A stretch of 64,000 nucleotides of DNA from Porphyromonadaceae bacterium UBA2751 (GTDB taxonomy: Bacteria > Bacteroidota > Bacteroidia > Bacteroidales > Muribaculaceae), in the NCBI GenBank assembly GCA_002353285.1, contig DEJJ01000022.1:568-64567 (forward strand), given 5' to 3'. Both the position numbers and the translations under genes were made by a program. Within the stretch, counting starts at the first letter, position 1, and the number at the start of each line of letters is the position of its first letter. Below are positions 1-7,699 of the stretch, one piece after another. The notes below the pieces were generated by a model. That model saw only the letters and a list, made by a program, of their open reading frames with translations. It made no database searches and had not been told where the DNA came from.

Positions 1-125
1 GTTGTCTGATTCCAGTGATTCCATGATTCCACTGATTCCGGTGATTCCATGATTCCACCGCTTCCAAAAAAATCATAAAACTGTCCCACCCTCCCAATTT
101 CTGTGAGACTCCGTGAACTTTCCAG
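1..125. repeat. Inverted copy of the GGAATCA mosaic repeat
   Basis: Read on the minus strand, this stretch holds a run of GGAATCA units (positions 1-57) ending in CTGGAATCAGACAAC at the window edge, preceded by the block GGGAGGGTGGGACAGTTTT (minus strand of about 73-92). The same array end recurs at 16970-16987 and the GGGAGGGTGGGACAGTTTT block at 16745-16763, so this is one more copy of the element seen at 16.6-17.1 kb, in the opposite orientation. No gene was found here. Confidence 0.8.
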
Positions 126-168
126 CAAAAAACTACTAGCCGATAACCGTTAACTGAAAACTTTTTAC

Positions 169-176
169 TACCTTTG
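169..176 (+). promoter_or_regulatory. -7 box of pnp
   Basis: TACCTTTG matches the Bacteroidetes -7 consensus TAnnTTTG. It is 33 bp before the pnp start codon, giving a leader of about 25-30 nt. Confidence 0.7.
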
Positions 177-209
177 CACGATTTTTTATTATATATAATA
201 TTATTCTAG

Positions 210-2516
210 ATGTTAACACCTACTAAGAAAACCATCGTATTGGGTGACGGACGCGAGATCACCCTCGAAACAGGAAAGCTTGCTAAGCAAGCCGATGGAG
301 CAGTTGAATTGCGCTTCAACAACACCATGTTGCTAGCGACCGTTGTTTCGGCAAAGGATGCCGAAGAGGGTGCCGACTTTATGCCCCTCACAGTTGAATA
401 CAAGGAGAAATACTCCTCATTCGGACGTTTCCCTGGCGGCTTCACCAAGCGTGAAGGTCGTGCCAGCGACTACGAAATCTTGACAGCACGCCTCGTGGAC
501 CGCGTGCTCAGGCCTTTGTTCCCATCGAACTATCACGCCAACACTATAGTCCACATTCTTATGTTCTCGAGCGACGGTGCCGATTGCCCCGACGCTCTCG
601 CAGGACTCGCTGCTAGTGCAGCTATCGCCGTGAGCGACGTGCCTTTTGAGGAACCCATCAGTGAGGTTCGCGTAGCACGCATCGACGGCAACTTCGTTAT
701 CAACCCCACCTTCGAACAACTCGAAAACGCTGACATGGAATTGATGGTAGGTGCTACTTACGACAATATTATGATGGTGGAGGGTGAGATGGACGAAGTT
801 CAGGAAGAAGACCTCATCGCAGCTCTCAAGTTTGCGCACGACGCTATCAAGCCCATGTGCGTGGCTCAGAAGGAACTCGCTGCTCAGCTCGGCGTAACCA
901 AGCGTGAGTATTGCCACGAGGTTGACGACGAGGAAATTAAGGAGCGCGTACGCAAGGAGTGCTATCAGCCATGCTACGACATCGCTAAGGCTGGCAACCC
1001 CGACAAGCACTGGCGCAACGACAGCTTCGATAAGATTCTCGAGGACTTCATCGAGACCATTCCCGAGGAAGAGCGTGAGGAGAAGACTCCAATGATCAAT
1101 CGCTACTTCCACGACGTGCAGCGCGATGCAGTGCGCCGCGTGATCCTTGATGAGGGCATACGCATGGATGGTCGCAAGACCACCGAGATTCGACCCATCT
1201 GGTGCGAGACCGACTATGTTCCAGGCCCTCACGGAAGCGCCGTGTTCACCCGTGGCGAGACTCAGGCCCTGGCCACTGTGACTCTGGGTACCAAGCTCGA
1301 CGAGAAACTTATCGACGACGTGTTGACCCGCCGCAACGAGCGCTTCCTGCTGCACTATAACTTCCCAGCATTCTCTACTGGCGAGGCTCGTGCTCCACGT
1401 GGCGTGAGCCGTCGCGAGATTGGCCATGGCAACCTGGCTCACCGCGCACTCAAGCGCATGTTCCCCGACGACTTCCCCTACACCTGCCGCATCGTTAGCG
1501 ACATCCTCGAGAGCAACGGCTCGTCGTCGATGGCTACAGTTTGCGGCGGCACTCTGGCTCTTCTCGATGCTGGTGTTAAGATGAAGCGACCTGTGGCTGG
1601 TATTGCTATGGGTCTCATCACCGACGAGGGCAACGTCAAGCATGCAGTGCTGAGCGACATCCTGGGCGACGAGGATCACCTGGGCGACATGGACTTTAAG
1701 GTTACTGGTACCGTCAATGGTATCACAGCCACACAGATGGATATCAAGTGCGACGGACTTCCTTATGAGATTCTGGAGCAGGCTCTGCGTCAGGCTCGCG
1801 ATGGTCGCTTGCACATCCTCAATATCATTAACGAGACCATCCCAGAGCCTCGCGAGGATTACAAGCCACACGTACCACGCATCGTGGCAATGACTGTCGA
1901 CAAGGAGTTCATCGGTGCTATAATTGGTAAGGGTGGCGAGGTTATCCAAGGCATCCAGGAGGAGACTGGTGCTGTCATCACAATCGATGAGATTGACGGC
2001 AAGGGCGAGATTGAAATCTCGGCTGCCAACAAAGACAGCATCGAGGCTGCAGTTGAGCGCATTAAGGCCATCATCGCTGTGCCTGAAGAGGGTACCATCT
2101 ACACTGGACCCATCAAGAGCATCCTCGAGTTTGGTGCTTTTGTTGAGTTTATGCCTGGCAAGGAAGGATTGCTCCACATCAGCGAGATTAGCTGGGAGCG
2201 TCTGGCCGACATGGAGGCAAGCGGTCTGCACGAGGGTGATGAGGTAACCGTTAAGCTCATCGAGATCGACAAGAAGACTGGCAAGTACCGCCTGTCGATG
2301 CGCGCGCTGCAAGAGAAGCCCGAGGGCTATGAGGAGCGCCGTGGTGGCAATGGCCGCCCACGTGGCAACGGCAACGGAGCACGCGGTGGCAACGGAGCAC
2401 CACGCCGTGGTGGCAACGGACCTCGCCGCAACGACAACCGTGGACCTCGCCGCAACGACAACCGCAATAACGACCGTCGTCGCGACGACCGCAACGACTC
2501 GAGCTACGAGGATTAA
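210..2516 (+). CDS. pnp: Polyribonucleotide nucleotidyltransferase (PNPase)
   Basis: Phosphorolytic 3'-to-5' exoribonuclease of mRNA decay; it forms a cytoplasmic trimer. The 768 residues have the family's full order: RNase PH domain 1 (about 10-230), an alpha-helical linker, RNase PH domain 2 (about 310-550) with the ESNGSSSMA motif and the GDEDHLGDMDFK segment that carries the active-site aspartates, a KH domain (about 560-620, IIGKGGEVIQ) and an S1 domain (about 626-697). The last 70 residues are a Gly/Asn/Arg-rich tail (RGGNG and RRNDNR units), longer and more basic than in enterobacterial PNPase. I infer that the tail is a disordered RNA-binding extension. The ATG at 210 follows a good -7 box, and the gene stands alone before a strong terminator. 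Confidence 0.98.
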   Translation: MLTPTKKTIVLGDGREITLETGKLAKQADGAVELRFNNTMLLATVVSAKDAEEGADFMPLTVEYKEKYSSFGRFPGGFTKREGRASDYEILTARLVDRVLRPLFPSNYHANTIVHILMFSSDGADCPDALAGLAASAAIAVSDVPFEEPISEVRVARIDGNFVINPTFEQLENADMELMVGATYDNIMMVEGEMDEVQEEDLIAALKFAHDAIKPMCVAQKELAAQLGVTKREYCHEVDDEEIKERVRKECYQPCYDIAKAGNPDKHWRNDSFDKILEDFIETIPEEEREEKTPMINRYFHDVQRDAVRRVILDEGIRMDGRKTTEIRPIWCETDYVPGPHGSAVFTRGETQALATVTLGTKLDEKLIDDVLTRRNERFLLHYNFPAFSTGEARAPRGVSRREIGHGNLAHRALKRMFPDDFPYTCRIVSDILESNGSSSMATVCGGTLALLDAGVKMKRPVAGIAMGLITDEGNVKHAVLSDILGDEDHLGDMDFKVTGTVNGITATQMDIKCDGLPYEILEQALRQARDGRLHILNIINETIPEPREDYKPHVPRIVAMTVDKEFIGAIIGKGGEVIQGIQEETGAVITIDEIDGKGEIEISAANKDSIEAAVERIKAIIAVPEEGTIYTGPIKSILEFGAFVEFMPGKEGLLHISEISWERLADMEASGLHEGDEVTVKLIEIDKKTGKYRLSMRALQEKPEGYEERRGGNGRPRGNGNGARGGNGAPRRGGNGPRRNDNRGPRRNDNRNNDRRRDDRNDSSYED

Positions 2517-2589
2517 TCGGCAGTGGAACGTGATTGAGTGGCTTCCACCACTAATCACTCCACATCGAGTATCAATCTGAACTAACAAA

Positions 2590-2630
2590 ACTGCCTCTTG
2601 GCCACCAAATCCAAGAGGCGGTTTTGACTT
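2590..2630 (+). terminator. Rho-independent terminator of pnp
   Basis: A 12-bp stem with one T-G wobble (2590-2601 with 2611-2622, core GCCTCTTGG/CCAAGAGGC) is followed by a T-rich stretch. It separates pnp from the next gene, which has its own promoter. Confidence 0.85.
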
Positions 2631-2668
2631 TTCTTGTGACTGATATTTGTGGTGTACTGAAAAGTCTC

Positions 2669-2676
2669 TATATTTG
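2669..2676 (+). promoter_or_regulatory. -7 box of the dicarboxylate symporter
   Basis: TATATTTG, a perfect TAnnTTTG, lies 24 bp before the start codon at 2700. Confidence 0.7.
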
Positions 2677-2699
2677 TACTCGCAAAAAAACTATTAACT

Positions 2700-3863
2700 A
2701 TGAAAAGAAGAAAAAAGCTGCCTTTGTTGGCACGCATTATTATAGCAATCGTCCTCGGTGTTGGCCTGGGGCTGGTGTTGCCTCTTCCGGCCGTTAGGGT
2801 GTTTGTCACTTTCAATAGCATCTTTAGCCACTTCCTGCAATTTCTGGTGCCACTCATCATCATTGGGCTCATCACACCAGCCATCAGCGACATTGGCAAG
2901 GGCGCTGGTCGCCTGCTACTGCTCACCACAATTATTGCCTATGGCGACACCGTGTTCTCGGGCTTCTTGTCCTATTTCACAAGCAGCAGCATTTTCCCAT
3001 CGCTCATCGATGATGGCGATGGACTCGAGAAAGTTGCTGCAATTAAGAGCCTGGAGCCGTTTTTTACAATCAACATCCCGCCGCTGGTCGACGTCATGTC
3101 GGCGCTGGTGACTGCGTTTACAGTGGGACTTGGTATTGCATTCTTCGGTTCAAAGACTCTGAAGCCTGGATTCGACGAGTTTAAGGACATCGTGACCAAG
3201 ACCATCGAGGTGGCTCTCATTCCACTGCTACCAGTCTATATCTTTGGCATCTTCCTGGAGATGAGCCACACAGGGCAGGCCTGGCGTGTCCTCAACGTGT
3301 TCATCGCCATCATCGGTGTCATCTTTGCAATGCACATCTTCCTGCTGGTGTTGCAGTACTGCGTCGCTGGAGCCATCGTCCACCGCAATCCATTCCGCTT
3401 GCTGTGGAACATGATGCCGGCCTATTTCACGGCGCTTGGCACCTCATCGAGTGCGGCGACAATTCCAGTGACGCTTAAGCACACACTCAAGAATGGTGTT
3501 AACGAAGGTGTTGCTGGCTTCGTTGTGCCATTGTGTGCCACTATTCACCTTTCGGGAAGTTGTCTCAAGATAGTTGCATGCTCAGTAGCGTTGATGCTCA
3601 TGACCGGCATGCCTTTTAACCTGGGAATGTTCTCTGGCTTCATCTTCATGCTTGGTGTGATGATGGTTGCTGCTCCTGGTGTGCCAGGTGGAGCCATCAT
3701 GGCAGCGTTGGGAGTGATTCAGTCTATTTTGGGATTTGATGCTCAGCAGCAGGCTCTTATGATTGCACTATACATTACAATGGATAGCTTTGGCACAGCA
3801 TGCAACGTCACTGGCGACGGCGCCATCGCCCTCGTCATCGACAAAATAAATGGAGGGAAATAA
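2700..3863 (+). CDS. Dicarboxylate/amino acid:cation symporter (DAACS family)
   Basis: Inner-membrane secondary transporter that couples uptake of a dicarboxylate or acidic amino acid to sodium or protons. The 387 residues are mostly hydrophobic helices after a short basic start (MKRRKK). Family signatures are visible: ALGTSSSAATIPVT (the serine-rich re-entrant loop, about 240-255), a glycine-rich stretch GVPGGAIMAALGV (about 322-335) and the final DSFGTACNVTGDGAIALVIDK, which matches the substrate- and cation-binding helix of GltP/DctA-type carriers. At 387 residues it is slightly shorter than typical members (about 400-430). The substrate cannot be assigned. It is monocistronic, with its own promoter, and faces the thiamin locus on the other strand. 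Confidence 0.93.
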   Translation: MKRRKKLPLLARIIIAIVLGVGLGLVLPLPAVRVFVTFNSIFSHFLQFLVPLIIIGLITPAISDIGKGAGRLLLLTTIIAYGDTVFSGFLSYFTSSSIFPSLIDDGDGLEKVAAIKSLEPFFTINIPPLVDVMSALVTAFTVGLGIAFFGSKTLKPGFDEFKDIVTKTIEVALIPLLPVYIFGIFLEMSHTGQAWRVLNVFIAIIGVIFAMHIFLLVLQYCVAGAIVHRNPFRLLWNMMPAYFTALGTSSSAATIPVTLKHTLKNGVNEGVAGFVVPLCATIHLSGSCLKIVACSVALMLMTGMPFNLGMFSGFIFMLGVMMVAAPGVPGGAIMAALGVIQSILGFDAQQQALMIALYITMDSFGTACNVTGDGAIALVIDKINGGK

Positions 3864-3875
3864 TCTTCCCTCCAT
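3850..3875. terminator. Hairpin between convergent genes
   Basis: A perfect 10-bp stem, ATGGAGGGAA/TTCCCTCCAT, overlaps the symporter stop codon. There is no T-tract, so termination activity is uncertain; it may mark the end of transcripts from both strands. Confidence 0.4.
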
Positions 3876-3894
3876 CACTTGATTACATTTTGCA

Positions 3895-4491
3895 TCAGGC
3901 ATGTTGTGTTGATTCAGCATTATGCATTAGTCTAAGCCACTTGTAGTATCCTAATACTGCTATCACTGTATAGAATCCGTAAAGCCCTGCGGTAAATGGG
4001 ATACCCTTGTATATGTACAGGCCACAGCACACAGCATCGACCACAAGCCATAGTAGCCATTGCTCCACATATTTCTTGGCTAGAGCCCACATTGCTACTG
4101 CGCTGAGTGAGGTGGTAAGACTGTCGAGTATTGGCACACGACTGTCGGTAAACGAGATTAAAACCCAGTAGATTCCTGCCCATAACACGAGCCATGTGAC
4201 TGTAGAGGTCACTATGTGCTTGCGTGTGTAATGGGTGATGGGCAAATCTTTTTCCCCTTTGTCGTTTTTCTTTCCATATCGCCAACACCAGTAGCCATAG
4301 ATTGCAATTGCTACATAGTAGAATTCCATGCCGAAATCGGCATAGAGTCCTTTTTCAAAATATAGATAGCCATGGACAATAGGCATTATCACACTGACTG
4401 CCCATAGCCATATGTTGGCATGGTACTCGAGCCACAAGTAAAGTATCCCGAGTACTAAACCCATAATGTCGATGAATCTTATCCAGTCCAT
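3895..4491 (-). CDS. pnuT: Thiamin transporter of the PnuC family (PnuT)
   Basis: Inner-membrane facilitator of the PnuC family, 198 residues with about seven hydrophobic helices. Family features include the tryptophan-rich first half (LWLEYHANIWLWAVSV) and the later WLLWLVVDAVCCGLYIYKG helix, which resembles the substrate-binding WxxWxxxN region of PnuC proteins. PnuC proteins carry nicotinamide riboside, riboflavin or thiamin. Here the gene sits 15 bp downstream of a TonB receptor under a TPP riboswitch, so thiamin is the inferred substrate. That arrangement (THI element, outer-membrane receptor, pnuT) is known in Bacteroidetes. The thiamin pyrophosphokinase that often follows is absent, as the next gene is convergent. 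Confidence 0.9.
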   Translation of the reverse strand: MDWIRFIDIMGLVLGILYLWLEYHANIWLWAVSVIMPIVHGYLYFEKGLYADFGMEFYYVAIAIYGYWCWRYGKKNDKGEKDLPITHYTRKHIVTSTVTWLVLWAGIYWVLISFTDSRVPILDSLTTSLSAVAMWALAKKYVEQWLLWLVVDAVCCGLYIYKGIPFTAGLYGFYTVIAVLGYYKWLRLMHNAESTQHA

Positions 4492-4506
4492 CTTTTATTC
4501 AGGTCT

Positions 4507-6756
4507 TTAGAAAAGCAGTGTCAAGTGAGCCAGCACGTTGGTGCCTGCCATGGGGTAGAAGCGTGGGTCACTTACGAGAGTGGGGGCATTGCTCTTGTCG
4601 CCGTCTTTGTAGACTGCGGCAGTCTGTGAGTAACCATTGTTCTCATACTTCTTGTTGAATAGGTTATAGATTGTCACGCCAGCAGTGATTTTCTTCACGT
4701 GAGGCAAGCTGAAGGAGTAGGCGAGGCCTAGGTTGCTGATGAAGTATGGATCGAGAGAATCTTCCTTGCTCTCGAAGTTGTCAAGATACTGGCGGCTCAC
4801 ATACTGCGATTGGAATTGAGCCTCAAAGCCCTTGAAGTTGAATTGCAGCACGCTGTTAACGATGGCGCTAGGCGAGAATGCGATGGTGGTGTTGCCTTTC
4901 TCGATGGCGGTTTGAGTCCACATCTCTTCCCAGTTGTCGTCGTAGTCACTCACGTAACCCACATAGTTTTTAATGATGTTACGGCTTAATGTGGCATTTA
5001 CATCCCAGCGCAGCCAGTTGGTGAATTTCACTCCTGCCATCAACTCAATACCACAGCGATAGCTGTCGGGCACATTCTCTGCCATCAGCTCGCCTATCTC
5101 GTTGAGCTTGCCATTAAGCACGAGTTGGTCCTTATATTTCATGTAATAAAGGTTGATGCCTGCCGAGAAACGGCGGCTCTTGAACTCATAGCCGGTTTCC
5201 CAGTCCATGAGTTTCTCAGCCTTAGGATGAACGGTGAGTGGACCGTCATTGTAGTTGTTGCGGGTAGGCTCCTTTTGTGCTACTGCCCACGATGCATACA
5301 CTCGGTTATTGAGATTAATCTGCCAGTTAAGGCCAACCTTTGGGTTGAAGAAGTTGAAGTTCTCGTCTACGTCAAGTGTTTGCATGTGCTCAGGATTTGC
5401 TGTCCAGTCCCACTTGTCGTTAACGCCTTTTATAGTGTAGTTGATGTGACGATATTGCAAGTCGAGATAAGCGCTCAGTCCACGCCAAATCATGAAGTTG
5501 TTCTTCCAGTAGACATTGAATTCAGTCTTCTTTCCCTTGTTTCGGTAGTACTCGTGGTCGGGTTCTAGTGTGCCAAGGTAATTCTCCACCCAAATCACTT
5601 GGCCGTGGTGGTTATTGCTGTATTTGTTGAAACCACCACCAAGCACGCTGGCAAGGCGCTCGCCAGTGTAATGAACCGAGAATACACCGCCACCAAAGCC
5701 ACTGTCGAGAATCTTCTTGCGCACGAGGTTCGATTTCTTTACCTTATCACCATCAACCATAAATGGTTCGAGAGCATATTCAGTGAGTGTGCGCTGGTTC
5801 TTGTATTCCTGGTAATAGCCGTAGCCATCGGTATAGTGCAGTGCGGCATTGAGTTTCCAGGTGTTGTTGAACTTGTGGTCAAAGAGCAACTGGAAGTGGA
5901 ACTGCTTGTAGATGTCCTTTTGGTCTTTGTAGAAACCAGTTATAACGCCATCATGCTTAATCTCGCCGTTAGGGTTATACTTGCGGTCGCTCTCGAGCTT
6001 GCTGCGGCTAATGCCATCCCATGCGTGGTAAGTGTCTTCCTTGCCTCCGAACGAGATAAACTTCACCTGAGTTTTGTCGTTGAAATAGGCTGCTTGAGTA
6101 TAGTAGGAAAACAGTGCTGTGGTGGCGCGGTCGCGGTAACCGTCGCTTGAAATGTGCGACAAGCGGCCGTCAAACACCCAATGGTCGCCCAGACGGCCGG
6201 TGCCAAATTTTACGGTCTCTTTATTAGTGTTGAACGAGCCATAAGACCCCGAGAGCTCGGCATAGGGCGTTAGTGACGATGCCTGAGAACGCATGTTCAC
6301 ACTGGCACCGAAAGCTCCTGAACCGTTGGTAGAGGTGCCCACACCACGTTGCACTTGCACATCACGCAGCGATGAAGCGAGGTCGGGTGTGTTTACCCAG
6401 AACACGCTATGGCTCTCAGAGTCATTGATGGGAATATCGTTCATCGTCACATTAATGCGAGTGGCGTCGGTGCCACGCACGCGCATCGAGGTGTAACCTA
6501 CGCCTGCACCAGCGTCACTTGTAGTTAGCACACCAGGGGTGAGCGATAGCAGGTAGGGCAAGTCGAGGCCGTGGTTCACAGCTTCTATTTGTTGTTTACT
6601 CACGTTGGTGAATGCAACAGGAGTGTTGCTCGACGCACGCGTCGCCAGCACTTCCACTTCCTGTAGTTGCACTGAGTCACGGACCACCTTAAGTTGTGCG
6701 GTGGCCATCAGGCTGCCACACATCACAGCGGCAGCAAGAAGCATTGTCTTCTTCAT
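4507..6756 (-). CDS. TonB-dependent outer-membrane receptor, predicted for thiamin
   Basis: A 749-residue outer-membrane transporter. It has a signal peptide (MKKTMLLAAAVMCGSLMATAQ), a TonB-box-like start (VQLQEVEVLATRAS), a plug domain (about 40-150, with VRGTDATRINVTMNDIPIND and VQRGVGTSTNGSGAFGASVN) and a long beta-barrel ending in the outer-membrane signal HLTLLF. It is shorter than SusC-type receptors, lacks their N-terminal carboxypeptidase-like domain, and has no SusD partner. The TPP riboswitch directly upstream and pnuT directly downstream give the inferred role: energised uptake of thiamin or its phosphates across the outer membrane, with PnuT completing the route. Confidence 0.92.
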   Translation of the reverse strand: MKKTMLLAAAVMCGSLMATAQLKVVRDSVQLQEVEVLATRASSNTPVAFTNVSKQQIEAVNHGLDLPYLLSLTPGVLTTSDAGAGVGYTSMRVRGTDATRINVTMNDIPINDSESHSVFWVNTPDLASSLRDVQVQRGVGTSTNGSGAFGASVNMRSQASSLTPYAELSGSYGSFNTNKETVKFGTGRLGDHWVFDGRLSHISSDGYRDRATTALFSYYTQAAYFNDKTQVKFISFGGKEDTYHAWDGISRSKLESDRKYNPNGEIKHDGVITGFYKDQKDIYKQFHFQLLFDHKFNNTWKLNAALHYTDGYGYYQEYKNQRTLTEYALEPFMVDGDKVKKSNLVRKKILDSGFGGGVFSVHYTGERLASVLGGGFNKYSNNHHGQVIWVENYLGTLEPDHEYYRNKGKKTEFNVYWKNNFMIWRGLSAYLDLQYRHINYTIKGVNDKWDWTANPEHMQTLDVDENFNFFNPKVGLNWQINLNNRVYASWAVAQKEPTRNNYNDGPLTVHPKAEKLMDWETGYEFKSRRFSAGINLYYMKYKDQLVLNGKLNEIGELMAENVPDSYRCGIELMAGVKFTNWLRWDVNATLSRNIIKNYVGYVSDYDDNWEEMWTQTAIEKGNTTIAFSPSAIVNSVLQFNFKGFEAQFQSQYVSRQYLDNFESKEDSLDPYFISNLGLAYSFSLPHVKKITAGVTIYNLFNKKYENNGYSQTAAVYKDGDKSNAPTLVSDPRFYPMAGTNVLAHLTLLF

Positions 6757-6784
6757 TTAAGTACCAAAAAATTAAAATTAATAA

Positions 6785-6920
6785 GTTCTGTTCTCTACGC
6801 CGGCATTACCCGGTTCAGATTCCATGGGTATGTTCTCAGCCACACCAGCTGCAAGTGAGTATTGCCTAGACAAGCAATTGACTCTCAAGAGCCTTAATGG
6901 TGCAGCACCCCCAAACTCAT
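6785..6920 (-). promoter_or_regulatory. TPP riboswitch (THI element)
   Basis: Read on the minus strand, the hallmark segments occur in order: GGGGGTGC (6912-6905), GGCTGAGA (6841-6834), ATACCC, then GAACCGGGTAATGCCGGCGT (6815-6796 region). GGGGGT can pair with ATACCC as P2, and CACCA/TGGTG forms P3. P3 is enlarged by about 55 nt containing extra hairpins (GGCTCT/AGAGTC and ATTGC/GCAAT). The aptamer ends about 30 nt before the receptor start codon. As no Shine-Dalgarno site is visible, the mode of control (occluding the start or terminating) cannot be read directly. Confidence 0.95.
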
Positions 6921-6932
6921 TGAATCGTGGTG

Positions 6933-6940
6933 CAAAATTA
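6933..6940 (-). promoter_or_regulatory. -7 box of the thiamin uptake operon
   Basis: On the minus strand TAATTTTG lies in the context TTTGCACTAATTTTGCA, just upstream of the riboswitch. It is preceded by an A/T-rich hairpin (AATGAAAA/TTTTCATT) and a GATAAATTAGGTGGCACC block, the same cassette found at 22.56-22.86 kb. Confidence 0.75.
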
Positions 6941-7084
6941 GTGCAAACAGAGAGAAATACAAAATGAAAAGCGAAGTTTTTCATTTTTATTGCGGTGCCA
7001 CCTAATTTATCTAAAGATAGTGAAAAGTTTTCAGTTATCAGTTCTTAGTGGTCAGTTTTTTTACACCATCGTTATATATATTTC

Positions 7085-7609
7085 CTATAGTTCCTCGAGG
7101 ATTCTTTGGAGAAGTGATTGAATGGGTGGTTGCACACTTTTCAGTTCATTTTCCACCATCGCTCGTAACTCATTGGTTTTTTCTACTCTACTCATCATCA
7201 TCAGATTGAGCAGCAGTCGCCAGGCTATGTATCGCACGAGTTTTTTATCGCAGGCAAGCAATTGCGCCCACAATTCCTTGGCATAAGGCAAGTGGCGCAG
7301 CAAGCGGTGGCAAAGCACGTCGGCAATTTCCACACTCTCCACGCTCTCGCACCATGCAAGGGCTGTCTCCATCTTGAAATCCTCTATAGGGTAGAGCATC
7401 GTCGCCGCCATGCGACACTCACGATGATTCACGTCGTCCCACAGTTCCTGGGCCAGTTCAGCGTTTTTCTCATAACGTTTGGCTATTGCTATTACATCAA
7501 CAAGTTGGCAGCCCATAATCATCGTGTGTGGGTCACCTGCTGCTCGCAACTGCTCGGCAACAATTCCGTTGCGATAGGCAAAAAACTCCTTTTTTATATC
7601 TTGTGTCAT
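7085..7609 (-). CDS. AlkD-like HEAT-repeat protein (DNA alkylation repair family)
   Basis: A 174-residue, all-alpha protein without signal peptide. The sequence pattern (MGCQLVDVIAIAKRYEKN, ELWDDVNHRECRMAATML, CHRLLRHLPYAKELWAQL, VRYIAWRLLLNLMM) resembles helical repeats of the AlkD/DNA-alkylation-repair family, whose members bind damaged DNA and remove bulky or alkylated bases. It is shorter than classic AlkD (about 230 residues), and I cannot identify the catalytic aspartate with certainty, so glycosylase activity is not assured. It is transcribed toward the thiamin operon. The gap upstream holds only the terminator of the dipeptidyl peptidase gene, so its own promoter was not found. Confidence 0.7.
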   Translation of the reverse strand: MTQDIKKEFFAYRNGIVAEQLRAAGDPHTMIMGCQLVDVIAIAKRYEKNAELAQELWDDVNHRECRMAATMLYPIEDFKMETALAWCESVESVEIADVLCHRLLRHLPYAKELWAQLLACDKKLVRYIAWRLLLNLMMMSRVEKTNELRAMVENELKSVQPPIQSLLQRILEEL

Positions 7610-7631
7610 TTTAATTAACTAATAAATGAAA

Positions 7632-7675
7632 AACTAGATTCTCTAGAAAATCTAAAACCTCTAGAGAATCTAGTT
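7632..7675 (-). terminator. Rho-independent terminator of the DPP III gene
   Basis: A perfect 16-bp stem (AACTAGATTCTCTAGA at 7675-7660 with its complement at 7647-7632, minus strand) with a 12-nt loop is followed by TTTCATTTATT. It ends the peptidase transcript just before the AlkD-like gene. Confidence 0.85.
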
Positions 7676-7699
7676 CTCAATCTATACTCTGCAAAATAA

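Noticed and set aside
417..2588. A 723-codon open frame antisense to pnp
   Set aside because: It is the mirror of a GC-biased gene. The sense strand has full PNPase domain conservation and the antisense translation shows no family features.
6778..6984. A 68-codon frame overlapping the TPP riboswitch
   Set aside because: The RNA structure explains the conservation; the frame has no protein features.
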